Shown here: positions 55,345 to 64,000 of the stretch, one piece after another
How the letters are laid out: each line of letters opens with the position of its first letter
How positions within the stretch are numbered: position 1 is the stretch's first letter
Source of the DNA: Camillea tinctor
Taxonomy: Eukaryota; Ascomycota; Sordariomycetes; Xylariales; Xylariaceae
Assembly (NCBI GenBank): GCA_022578605.1
Contig: MU394058.1
Coordinates: 496,001-560,000 of the forward strand
Reading direction: 5' to 3'
DNA length: 64,000 nt
Program-made: the position numbers and the translations under genes
The notes under the pieces: generated by a model
What the model saw: only the letters and a program-made list of their open reading frames with translations
What the model was told of the DNA's origin: nothing
Database searches by the model: none

Positions 55345-56326
55345 ATTACTTAATTGGTAGGGAGATGGTTTGAATAGGCTATTCAAATAAAGGAGAAAGA
55401 CACAGACAAACCAGTTGCCGGACAAGGAGGGAATAGAAAGATGTCTTCGTTGATAGGCACGAAAGGCTGTGAAGATATCTTGTTATCTATCCAGAAGAAG
55501 AAGAGTTGGACTCTCATGTTATATACACAATGACAAGATATTCTTTAGATCTATAGATGGCCGATCAGACCTCCTTCATTCGCGTTCAAACCCGCCGAAA
55601 CCCATCAAAAGCTGATCGTGATGGCTAGTTCTCACCGCGAACAGTCATTTCTCTGTACTAGAGGTTTGTCGCACAATGTAGAATAATCAGAATTTCCTAT
55701 TTCGGAAGTGGAAATCCTCCTTAACTCCGTGTGGTTCATCCGAACGCTGAAGGGTAACACATGGTCGCATGTATAATCAAAATTTCCTCTTTTGGAAATG
55801 GGCCCCACCTCCACAAGTGTTTTGAGGCTTTTCGACCCGTTACAAGAAATTCCGATCTGCTCATCCATCTGCATCTACGGGGTGAAACGATGACCTAACG
55901 CTAAGCATCAATGTGGCGGCGTATTAGTTAACCCCCTAGCAGCCCTAAATGCATGTTGACTTCACTATATTGTAACTTTGTTAGCCTATCGTGACACGCA
56001 AATGCAGGGATTAGCTGCTATATTGTGTGGTAGATTTTTGTCGAGACAAGTGATGCTGAAATCTTTCCGAGTCTTAACTTACAATAAGACAACCTGATAC
56101 CTATTGGAACCAAAATTTGGATTATAGATGATCTAAAAGACCAAAGTGATAACGTGCTACTAGTCATCCTGTCACCTTCTACTACTATACGTAGGAACTA
56201 GTACTTTGATCAGTTATACCAAAAAAAGAAATCCCGATGAGTAAAAACATTTTCCGCATTTTTGATCCGAGAGGTGTGTCAAACTTCCTATATTATGTCC
56301 CCTGTTTGTAGTCTTATACTAATATA
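55345..56326. other. Intergenic, with a repeated TTTCC-N6-GGAA element
   Basis: About 1 kb between divergent genes. Two similar 30-bp segments lie 90 bp apart at 55683 and 55773. No gene is supported. Confidence 0.5.
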
Positions 56327-57459
56327 ATGAGAATAGAACATAAGAAGGATAGTGCTGAGAAACGACGAGACCAACTACGCAGAGCTCAACGGCAAGTGCT
56401 TACTATCAGATCTATACATGCTTGACTAATACTCTATTGTCAGTTCATATCGTGATCGCAAGGACGCATATATCAAATCCCTCGAGACGGAAATTACTCG
56501 GAGTAGGGCGAGCGAAGCGACCCTAATATTCGAGTCCGAAAAGTTGCGCAATAGGGTAAATACCCTCACTAAGATGCTGCTCCAAAACGGAATAGATATT
56601 CCAGCCCAAGAAGATTCCGCCTCGCTTGTAGGACATAGCAACCCTGAGATGTACGCGCATGAGATTCGAAGTAACGCAAAGGATAATTTCATCCACGGGA
56701 AAGAGATGATAACAGAACATGATGTGTTATTTGACACACGCGCTCCTGGATCATCAAGTGCCATTGGGAGACGAATAGACCTCCCCCTACGGCAAGACCA
56801 TCAAAGGAAAGAGATACTTTATACAGAATCGCCACCGGAGACTCAGAATACTCCTAGCTCCTCCTTTACCAATAACACGAGACTTTGTGAACTTGACCCG
56901 GCAATATTAGGCATGGATTTTGTGTTGACGTAAGTATACACGATTCCACTCTATCGAACTACAGCCGGTAACCATACCCTCTTAAAAGTCTAGAGAGCCC
57001 CTGCCTTGGACATCTGCACGGTGACCCAGATCAGCCCGACGAACCGAACGGCCACGCCTTGACAACCTCGGCGCAAATAGAGTTTTCCACGCCGTTATCT
57101 TATTTGCGGCCCCACGAGCCACGAGACAAGCCAGGTCACCAAGCTCCCGCGGCTGTGCTTAGCCGTTTGCTGGATCTCGCTACGAACCTATGCGCGGATG
57201 GCGAGCTGACCCCTATCCAAGCGTGGAACTATGTCCGGTGCCAGCCGCATTTTGGTGGGGTCGAGGTCCGGAGTTTGAGAAATCTGGAGGAACGCCTCCG
57301 AAAGACGGTCAAATGCCACGGGTGCGTTTTATAAGAGTCACATCCTCCCCCCTCAAGGAACAAGACTAATTTGATGATGACAGATTCGGAGCTGTGATTG
57401 AATCCTCAGCCCTGGAGGAAGCGGTTCACGAGACGCTCCTGATTGGGCAGTCTTTTTGA
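56327..57459 (+). CDS. Fungal bZIP transcription factor (4 exons, GC-AG first intron)
   Basis: Exons 56327-56391, 56444-56929, 56989-57321 and 57384-57459 give 319 residues. The first exon plus the start of the second form the basic region KRRDQLRRAQ-RSYRDRKDAYIKSLE, the typical fungal bZIP signature. The following heptads (Leu/Ile at LETEITRS, LIFESEKLRNRVNTL) make the zipper. The third exon begins with LESPCLGHLHGDP, a conserved block in many ascomycete bZIPs of this type. The first intron starts GCAAGT, a GC-AG donor, and splits the basic region inside an arginine codon. It is a nuclear DNA-binding regulator; target genes are unknown. A secreted-protein gene follows on the same strand 1.1 kb downstream. 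Confidence 0.86.
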
Positions 57460-58606
57460 TGTTATTTTGTAGTCGCTACCATACAATAGTGATAGAAATG
57501 ACGGAAGTTAGGGTTGCATTTCTCATCTTTTTTTTTCTTGGTGACCATGCTTGTGAAACTTATCGGACTCACTCCCAAATATCTCTTCTTATCCATTTAG
57601 GAATTTCTGCATCTGCCCTATTATGCTATATCAATAAATGACTATTATTACATTTGGTCTAATACGTGATTAGCGACAAAATGAATTATATCATGGAGGG
57701 GCCTCCTATTAAGCGCTAGAAAGGATCAAGTAATCATCTAACTTGTTTTCCTATAGCATTTAAACTAGATCGAAATCTAAACCATGTTAATGTAGCCGAG
57801 AAAAGCTTGTAATACCGATGGTTAACGCGAGGCGAGGTTAGTGTAAGTTCGATGCGTAGGTTAGGGTTATGATGGATTCTCGGGATTAAGCATAAAGAGC
57901 GTAATCGGATTCTCTACGGGGAATTATGTCAAACACGAGAAACACATCCTAGGTTTATGGTAGTCTGGGTTTGAGGCTTTTTACTTAACTTGTGTATCCA
58001 TCATGACGCAGAAAGGGATGGAAGCAGGAGGCGGCGGGTACAGAAGGGGACACAGAAGGGGACAAAGTTGGCTCGAGCGGCGCAGTAAAACCAGGCCTCC
58101 ATCTTCTTTCACCAATCAAGCGGTGAAATTTTAACGATGGATCTGAAATTAAAGGCTTCAATTACAACTTACAGATGACCCGTGTGTGCCGTTAGCCGTG
58201 AGCTTGTTTTCCAATACCCTGCCAGCCTGCCAAGACACCCCCTACATTGGAGAGTGGTAGAACTTGCCGTCTCACAATTCCGGGTTGAGGTTATCAGAGC
58301 TGCCCTTTTCGTGCTGCGCAGCTTGCTGTCCAGGGGGAGAGAGGGTCACTTGCTAGGCTCTAGCACGCTTCGCTACTGTTTCAATACCAGATCCTTTCGA
58401 CCTCGCATGGTTAAAACTCAGCCATAATATCGTGATAAGAATCAACACCATTCGCGATATATATATATCTTCTCTCGTCCTGATTTCTGAGTACTCCTTA
58501 TGCTTTCTTGCCCCTATCATTCATTCGTTCTTTTTAATTTTTATCCCAAACCTTTACATTCTTTTCAATTCTTTTCTTCGGTAGTAACCTGGTGTCGTTA
58601 CCGAAA
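57460..58606. other. Intergenic, no gene seen
   Basis: About 1.1 kb. The right end is pyrimidine-rich, as for the promoter and leader of the secreted-protein gene. Confidence 0.5.
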
Positions 58607-59572
58607 ATGTTCTTCATTACTTTTTTCGCCCCCTTCCTTGTATTAGCTAGTCTAATCAGCTGTGCCTCACTAGACTATTCCCAAGTGACGGCTAATGATG
58701 GATCAAGTCTTTTCAAAAGACAAGGGCAGAAGAGCTGTCTGAACCAGAACTCGATTCAGAAAGCTAGTTCCCTCACAGGGCAAGAGAAAGGTACCCAGGG
58801 AATTAAGGCCGGACAATCACCATCAAAAACGTGGGTTTTTCCTTTCATAAAAAAAGGCTTTCTGGCGTGAGACTAACATCATCACAGCGACCCCAATAAT
58901 TTCATCAACTTTTGCGCTGGTCTCGAGCTTACCAACGGAAAGCAAATCACCTCGGGATCGTGCAATGGCGTAGTGATGGGCAAAATCCCTGCAGTCAGCA
59001 ATATGATCTCCACTATAATCACCAACCCCAAGCCGGGAGATCAGCTCACATCCGACACCACGTTCAACGTCTCTATCCAGGCGACTCACCTGAATGCTGG
59101 CCACTTCGTCAACCCTACCACCAACTACTACACCGCGCCGCAGGACCTTGGCAGCAACGGAGACATCATTGGTCATTGCCACATCACCGTCCAAGACATT
59201 GGGTCGATGGACGCAACCACCCCACCCGACCCGAGCAAGTTCGCTTTCTTCAAGGGCATCGACGACGATGGCAACGGGCGCGGTCTTCTACAAGCCACCG
59301 TCGACGGCGGACTACCTGCTGGGACCTACCGAGTGTGCACCCTGATGGGCGCGGAGAACCACCAGCCGGTGATAATGCCCATCGCGCAGCGCGGCGCCCA
59401 GGACGACTGCACCAAGTTCACGGTGGTGGCCAAGAAGGGCGGCGCCTCTACTTCCAAGAACCAGAAGAACGGGGATATGAACAAGAACCAGGCCGAGGAG
59501 GGCTTCGTGCAGGGTGGGTCTAAGGGCAAAGCCGCCCAGACAAAGCAGACGAAAGGGAAGGGTCAAAGGTAG
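58607..59572 (+). CDS. Conserved secreted fungal protein, function unknown (2 exons)
   Basis: Exons 58607-58830 and 58888-59572 join in frame (donor GTGGGT, branch GACTAAC, acceptor CACAG) to give 302 residues. Residues 1-21 form a signal peptide; a KR at about residue 39 may be a Kex2 site. The core, NFINFCAGLELTNGKQITSG, GKIPAVSNMIST, GHCHITVQDIGSMDATTP, FAFFKGIDDDGNGRG and GTYRVCTL followed by NHQPVIMPIAQRGAQDDC, belongs to a fungal extracellular family that databases sometimes mislabel as ribosomal protein S17. The last about 50 residues are Lys/Gly/Gln-rich and disordered. The role is unknown; the family is expressed in surface or developmental contexts in plant-associated fungi. A MITE lies 120 bp downstream, likely in its 3' UTR. 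Confidence 0.8.
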
Positions 59573-59690
59573 CGCGGGCGTGGTTGGCGAATGCCAGCAG
59601 AGATTCGATCGGAGATTGTAGGACGTGAAGGGACCCTACCGCCCGATAATATGTAACCTTCTCAAACTCCAAGGACTTCGTTTCAGTATA

Positions 59691-59802
59691 TACTCCCCTT
59701 CCAGCCTATTTTTTTAACTGTGGGGCCCAGCGAAAACGTTCACTCACAATATATCTTTTCTGCGGCGCCCCACAGTTAAAAAAATAGGCTGGAAGGGGAG
59801 TA
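59691..59802. mobile_element. Stowaway-like MITE (Tc1/mariner type), 34-bp perfect terminal inverted repeats
   Basis: Left arm 59693-59726 (starts CTCCCCTTCCAGCC) and right arm 59767-59800 are exact reverse complements over 34 bp, and a TA dinucleotide flanks each side (59691-59692 and 59801-59802). The centre is only 40 bp. TA target duplication plus TIRs that begin CTCCC are the hallmark of Stowaway/Tc1-mariner MITEs. The perfect arms suggest recent movement. With no coding capacity it would need a transposase in trans. Confidence 0.85.
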
Positions 59803-60365
59803 GTTCTAGAAAAGGTGCGACAGATCCTGAACAGGGGGGAGAGCGCCTGTCCGCACCCTAACATATGGTTAGCTTTCCGGATTAGGAAATCTTGATTACA
59901 TCCTTGTGTCTGTGTCCCCACCTTTTAAACCCATGTCCGTTGATCCCGTCCTTGCACTAGTGTGGTTGACCATCAATGATCTGCCCAGGTTGATTTTAGC
60001 CGCATGTAAATCTATTGATTATGGGATGAAGATGAGATTCATGACATCAATATAACATGCAATCTATTCATCTTATCTATCTATGTAGATCCTAGGAAGG
60101 ATTTCGAGAAAAAAAATGTAGAAAAAAATAAGTGGAAGGTTGTAACACCATTTCGGAATACTTAACCGATACTATTTCCAGGGGCTGATTCGGTTGGTCT
60201 AGACCTAGTGTTGAAACACCAACATGAAAATGCATAGGAGATGTAGGTCAGGTGTACTTATAAGGTCCAAATTGGGGGAAAAAGTAAGGTGTCCTTCGAA
60301 GTTTTATCCATCCCTTTTTGGTGGCCGCTATTACTGCCTTGTTATAAAGTGCTAGAATAACTTAC
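59803..60365. other. Intergenic, no gene seen
   Basis: About 560 bp between the MITE and the P450, AT-rich. No recognised feature. Confidence 0.5.
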
Positions 60366-61969
60366 CTATTGCTTCCTTGGCGTCAGGTAGACATTCAGGG
60401 GGTCTTTGTTCCAGAGGACCCTGGCAAGGACGATGCGCATTTCTACATAGGCGAGACTAGAGTCCGTGGGGGTAAGCGTGTTAGCCAACAATGGATCAAT
60501 CTTATTGATGACGGGGCTTGGCAATTGGTGCCAACATACTTCTTCCCGATGCAATTCCGCGGACCGTACGAAAATGGCTGCAGCATGTCTTTCTTATCGT
60601 TGGCGAAGCGCTCTTCGTCGAGCCAGCGCTCTGGGATAAACGAGTCTGGGAGGTAGAAAGTTCTTCGGACTGCGGAACATGGCCCAATGCCAGACACCAA
60701 TACTTGTCTGTCGATTTTCGGATAAAACCACACATTAGCCACTACGCGAATAGTATCATAGAGAATCTATCTCACTTACGCCATCTGGAACGTGTTGCCC
60801 GCATATTATGTCCCCACCGGCCTGGACGCGGCGAAGGTTGGCGATAGGAGACGGCGGATGTAGACGGAGCGCCTCGTCGAGAACAGCTAGCATGTAAGGA
60901 AGTTTCTGCACGCTGTGTATGTTCATATCTGATTCGGACGGGAAAGATGTTCGGACTTCTTCGGTTAACTTAGCTAAGACTGCCGGGTGTGTCGTCAAGA
61001 GATACGTAGTGCCAGAAAGCGCAGTAGCAGTCGCTTCCGAGCCAGCACCGATAAGACCGGAATTATTGTATATCTCCTCCTTGCTCATGCTCTGCGGGTA
61101 GTGCTCAAGTTAGCATTCAGTAGGCCTGCCGACTCCTTCGTATCAACTTACTAGATCCCCTTTTGACAGCATTGCCTGGATGAAGTCAGGACGAGAAGTA
61201 CCTAAATCGAGTCTCTTATCTACTTTTACTCTGGTTAAGTCGTCGTGCTCCTTCGCCTTTCTAAGTACTGATCTCGGTATCATCTTGACAAGAAGGGAGG
61301 CTATGAGCGGGAATCTTCCAGTAAGACTTAGCAAGGCATTCCTTTTGACTGCACCAAACACGGCCGCGACCCAGGGGTGATAGTCGGTATTCTCAAGACA
61401 TCCGAACGGTTCGCCAAACGCGAGGTCGCCCATGATATCGAATGTGGTCCAATTGTACCATGAAACCATATCGAGGGCTTGGGAGCTGCCCCTCACGTTC
61501 TCATGAAGTTCGCGTATGAGAAGGTCGATATAACCGTTAATCATCGGCTGCTGATCAAGCATCGCCTGGGCAGAGAACCCATGTGAGAGAATTCGTCGTA
61601 GGCGTCGATGGTCATCGCGACCAGCTCCGATGATCGTTGAAGCTAGTGGTGCGGTAAAAATAGGGTCTTTGCTGTGCTCTCCCTGTCCCGACTTGCGGTG
61701 TCCAAATATGTCCTTCCACGCATCATAGTGCACGAAGCTCAGCTCATTCGGAGTGATTCGGACGACATCGCCGTATTTAGCGTGTAGTTCGGCGATCTCC
61801 CGATGCAGCTGTCCACGAATAATCATCCGTGCGTGTAGAATACTCGATGCAGCTGAGAGTTTAGGTCCCGGGTAGTGTCGCAGGGGGTGAGAGTAGACAT
61901 TGTATACTATTCGCCCTATAACATAGCTGAGCGCCTGAAGGTGGAGTTGGTGTGCGAAGGTTTAGACAT
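60366..61969 (-). pseudogene. Damaged cytochrome P450, CYP65-like
   Basis: Segments 61153-61961, 60780-61091, 60540-60707 and 60366-60456 (minus strand) carry a P450 in order: proline-rich hinge YNVYSHPLRHYPGPK, helix-I motif GAGSEATAT, ExxR as DEALR, the [11 protein letters not shown] region, the SFIPERWL meander, and heme loop [12 protein letters not shown] with its Cys. Three lesions are visible. (1) No in-frame ATG precedes the hinge: an in-frame TAA (61962-61964) follows five bases inside an out-of-frame ATG at 61967-61969. (2) One extra base near 60656 shifts the frame between two conserved blocks of one exon. (3) After the heme exon about 30 residues of the usual C-terminal sheet are missing before NVYLTPRKQ. 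It is most likely a decaying gene; sequencing error could explain only the single-base lesions. Confidence 0.78.
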
Positions 61970-62766
61970 CTTGAGCGCGCCCTTCGGCCGGCGATGCACT
62001 GCAATACCCTCAAGGAGCCTATACTAAAAATACATATTCTAGGTCATATCGATGGAGATCCACCTCTATCAACCCACGGTCAAAAATTATAGTGCTTGCG
62101 CAGCTTTAAATGTTAATGCGCATCTTGGTACAGGAACACCTAGATAGATGGTTTAATGTGCTCGATGTAGGTAGGTAGTAGTAATGTAGGTTATGCAGAT
62201 CAGGTGAGTGCTTGCGTGAAGACTCAAAGTGAGGCTTCAAAAAGTCTCCGAATCGGGTCAATCACAAGCCCTTAGTATATGGATAATAGCCAGTTACTAA
62301 GCACGTCCATACTCTGGATTTACCGAGAGGACGATCAGTTAATAGCACGTATCTAGGTGACTACGCCCTATCACCATTGAGCTTCAGCATCGGCTTGGCA
62401 CATATGCAATCTGAGCATGGTGCCTTCGGAGCTCTTCAAGATTCCGAGCTGTAACGAGAGACTAAGAGCCTCATTAACATTCAACAGCAATATAGATACT
62501 AGGGAAATAACTGATAAACTCATAAATACCCCCAGCTCTTTAGCATCGCTACCAACAGTGTCCCTTTGCTCCTTATGAGGTATGTATTGCCTTATACCCT
62601 ATGGTACTATACACCACACAATCTGGATATGCCAAGGAACGGAGTGATGATGTTCTGTCTAGTTGATACTTGCTGGTTCATATTGCCCTGGGGCAGTTAA
62701 CTTCTCGCTGCAGAGACTACCATATAAACTAAGGCTATTCACAAGGAACAATCACCACGTGGACGA
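61970..62766. other. Intergenic, no gene seen
   Basis: About 800 bp between the P450 and the hydrolase, both on the minus strand. No upstream P450 start exon could be found here. Confidence 0.5.
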
Positions 62767-63765
62767 CTAAACCACCGGAACGTGGGTATCGAGCCAACGA
62801 TCCATTACCAATGTCGCTGGGTAAGCTGGATTGCCAAGTCGCAGAAGCATTTGCACATGGCCTTCAAAGAATTGGCCCTCGAACACGTGTAGGGCGACAT
62901 CGGTACCTGCAGCATTTAGCGTCGCGGCTAGCTCGACCGCCTGGCGGATATCACCCTGCCTTTGGACGTGGAGGAGCAGGAAAGCGTGGGCATTAGGAGC
63001 GCGAGCATTATAAGTAGGCGACATGGCTCGTAGTCGCTTCGGATCTGTCCCAAGTCCCCTTTTCATGTTATCCGCTACCGGGCCCGGACTATCGATAATC
63101 TCGGCCATTGCGTTGTAATTCGAGCCGTCTAGGGAGATGACACCGCGCACGATGTCGATGCTCACTCCTGCCCGCTCCAAGTAGCCTGTGTCGGTTCCTA
63201 GCAAGGTGACAACATGCGCGCCGGAGCTGTGTCCCATCAGAATAACCCGTGCAGGATCGAACCCAAGCCTAGCTGCGTTCTTGACTAGGTAGCCTAGCGA
63301 GTTGGCTACCTCCTGCACCTGCTCCTCCACCGTCACGGAGGGGACGAGCGTATAGTTGATAGTAGCGAAGGCATAGCCTTTGGCGGTTAAATGGCTAACT
63401 TTGGTAGAACCAATTGAGTCCAAATATGTACCGAATTGCCAACTACCCCCGTGGACGAACAGAACCAACGGGGCATCTCTTGACTTAGCGTTCCAGAAGC
63501 AGAGGCGATGAGCATCTCCATCTGCATACGCCATGTCCTCGCCTCCGGTAGGTTTATCTGCATTCATTTCGGCCATGAGCTCCTTTACCCTAGCTACGGT
63601 CGTGTCTTCTGACGTTCTTTCGAAGATGTCTAGTCCGGTGATCTCGTTTCCTCTAGCCGCTATAGCAATAGGAGTGAGTTCAGGAACTGTGTTACTACTA
63701 TTAGTTGCAGTGGTGGCCATGGTTGGTGAGGCTGTCTGTGTCTGGATAAGGAGGCAGGTTAGCAT
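62767..63765 (-). CDS. Alpha/beta hydrolase (esterase / kynurenine-formamidase-like)
   Basis: A single-exon 332-residue protein with the HGGSW oxyanion motif (LVLFVHGGSWQFGTY), the nucleophile elbow GHSSGAHVV, a following SLDGSNY region and a late EGHVQMLLRLG that offers the catalytic His. This order fits the carboxylesterase/kynurenine-formamidase (BNA7-like) group of HSL-related hydrolases. The specific ester or amide substrate is unknown. Two in-frame Met codons are possible: 63765 gives 16 extra residues, and 63720 (MATTATNSS) is as likely. It sits next to the damaged P450 on the same strand, and the two could once have served one pathway. Confidence 0.85.
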   Translation of the reverse strand: MLTCLLIQTQTASPTMATTATNSSNTVPELTPIAIAARGNEITGLDIFERTSEDTTVARVKELMAEMNADKPTGGEDMAYADGDAHRLCFWNAKSRDAPLVLFVHGGSWQFGTYLDSIGSTKVSHLTAKGYAFATINYTLVPSVTVEEQVQEVANSLGYLVKNAARLGFDPARVILMGHSSGAHVVTLLGTDTGYLERAGVSIDIVRGVISLDGSNYNAMAEIIDSPGPVADNMKRGLGTDPKRLRAMSPTYNARAPNAHAFLLLHVQRQGDIRQAVELAATLNAAGTDVALHVFEGQFFEGHVQMLLRLGNPAYPATLVMDRWLDTHVPVV

Positions 63766-64000
63766 CGTCGCTACTGTTCAATGGGTGTGGGCGATAAAAT
63801 TTATTATGACTTTGGTATCCTTACTTCTCTCGACATCAAGTTAGTTCGTTAATACGGGAATATGGATATTGGTGTGGTAAAACTCTCAGAGGGTACAATG
63901 TGGTTGGTAATGTGTTGAGTCCGTGAAAGGACTCGGAGGATATTTCAATCCTTCCATCTACTAAGTAGGCAACATTGAATTATGTAAATCATGATTGATA

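Noticed and set aside
37418..62000. A trichothecene-like biosynthetic cluster (Tri5-type cyclase plus CYP65-like P450)
   Set aside because: The two genes are over 20 kb apart with Naa15, Cid2 and Rpt5 between them, the cyclase lacks a metal motif and the P450 is damaged; no other cluster gene is seen.

Overview
The window is nuclear DNA of a filamentous ascomycete, most likely a Sordariomycete. The evidence is many 50-90 bp spliceosomal introns with GTRNGT-type donors and CTRAY branch points 8-20 bases before the acceptor, fungus-typical families (aryl-alcohol-oxidase-type GMC enzyme, CYP65-like P450, Tri5-type terpene cyclase, Set3, fungal bZIP, NLR with TPRs), and long gene-poor intergenic DNA studded with the short palindrome ACCTAGGTA. 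Coding DNA is dispersed: about 20 genes, many of which only become visible when exons are joined by hand.

Layout. 0-10 kb: an extended SDR reductase (-), a four-helix membrane protein (-), a TesB-like acyl-CoA thioesterase (+), and a nine-exon secreted GMC oxidoreductase (+) whose fifth intron contains an assembly gap between poly-A and poly-C runs. 10-18 kb is gene-free and ends in a long pyrimidine-rich leader before the Set3-type PHD/SET chromatin gene (18.0-20.9 kb, +). 21-28 kb has an F-box-like gene (+) and a two-exon 61-aa membrane microprotein (+).

28-36 kb is the most unusual part. A membrane protein of unknown function (-) lies head to head with an intact eight-exon fungal NLR (+) of 1,254 aa: N-terminal membrane segments, a SesB-like alpha/beta hydrolase with visible Ser and His, NB-ARC, and seven 42-residue TPRs. 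The pair is bracketed by two direct copies of a ~110-bp repeat. Palindromic and possible retroelement relics follow, then a Tri5-family terpene cyclase (37.4-38.7 kb, +) whose acidic metal-binding motif is gone.

39-48 kb: a secreted glycosidase-like protein (-), a small secreted two-exon protein (-) and the NatA auxiliary subunit Naa15 (-). 48-52 kb: a Cid2/MIX23-family gene (-) and proteasome ATPase Rpt5 (+) diverge from one promoter region. 52-64 kb: a BTB protein (-), a secreted beta-propeller protein (-), a bZIP factor with a GC-AG intron in its basic region (+), a secreted conserved protein (+) followed by a perfect Stowaway-like MITE, a damaged P450 (-), and an alpha/beta hydrolase (-).

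Housekeeping genes (Set3, Naa15, Cid2, Rpt5) are intact and interspersed with accessory genes. I see no convincing biosynthetic cluster: the terpene cyclase and the P450 are over 20 kb apart with housekeeping genes between. No tRNA, rRNA or CRISPR array was recognised.
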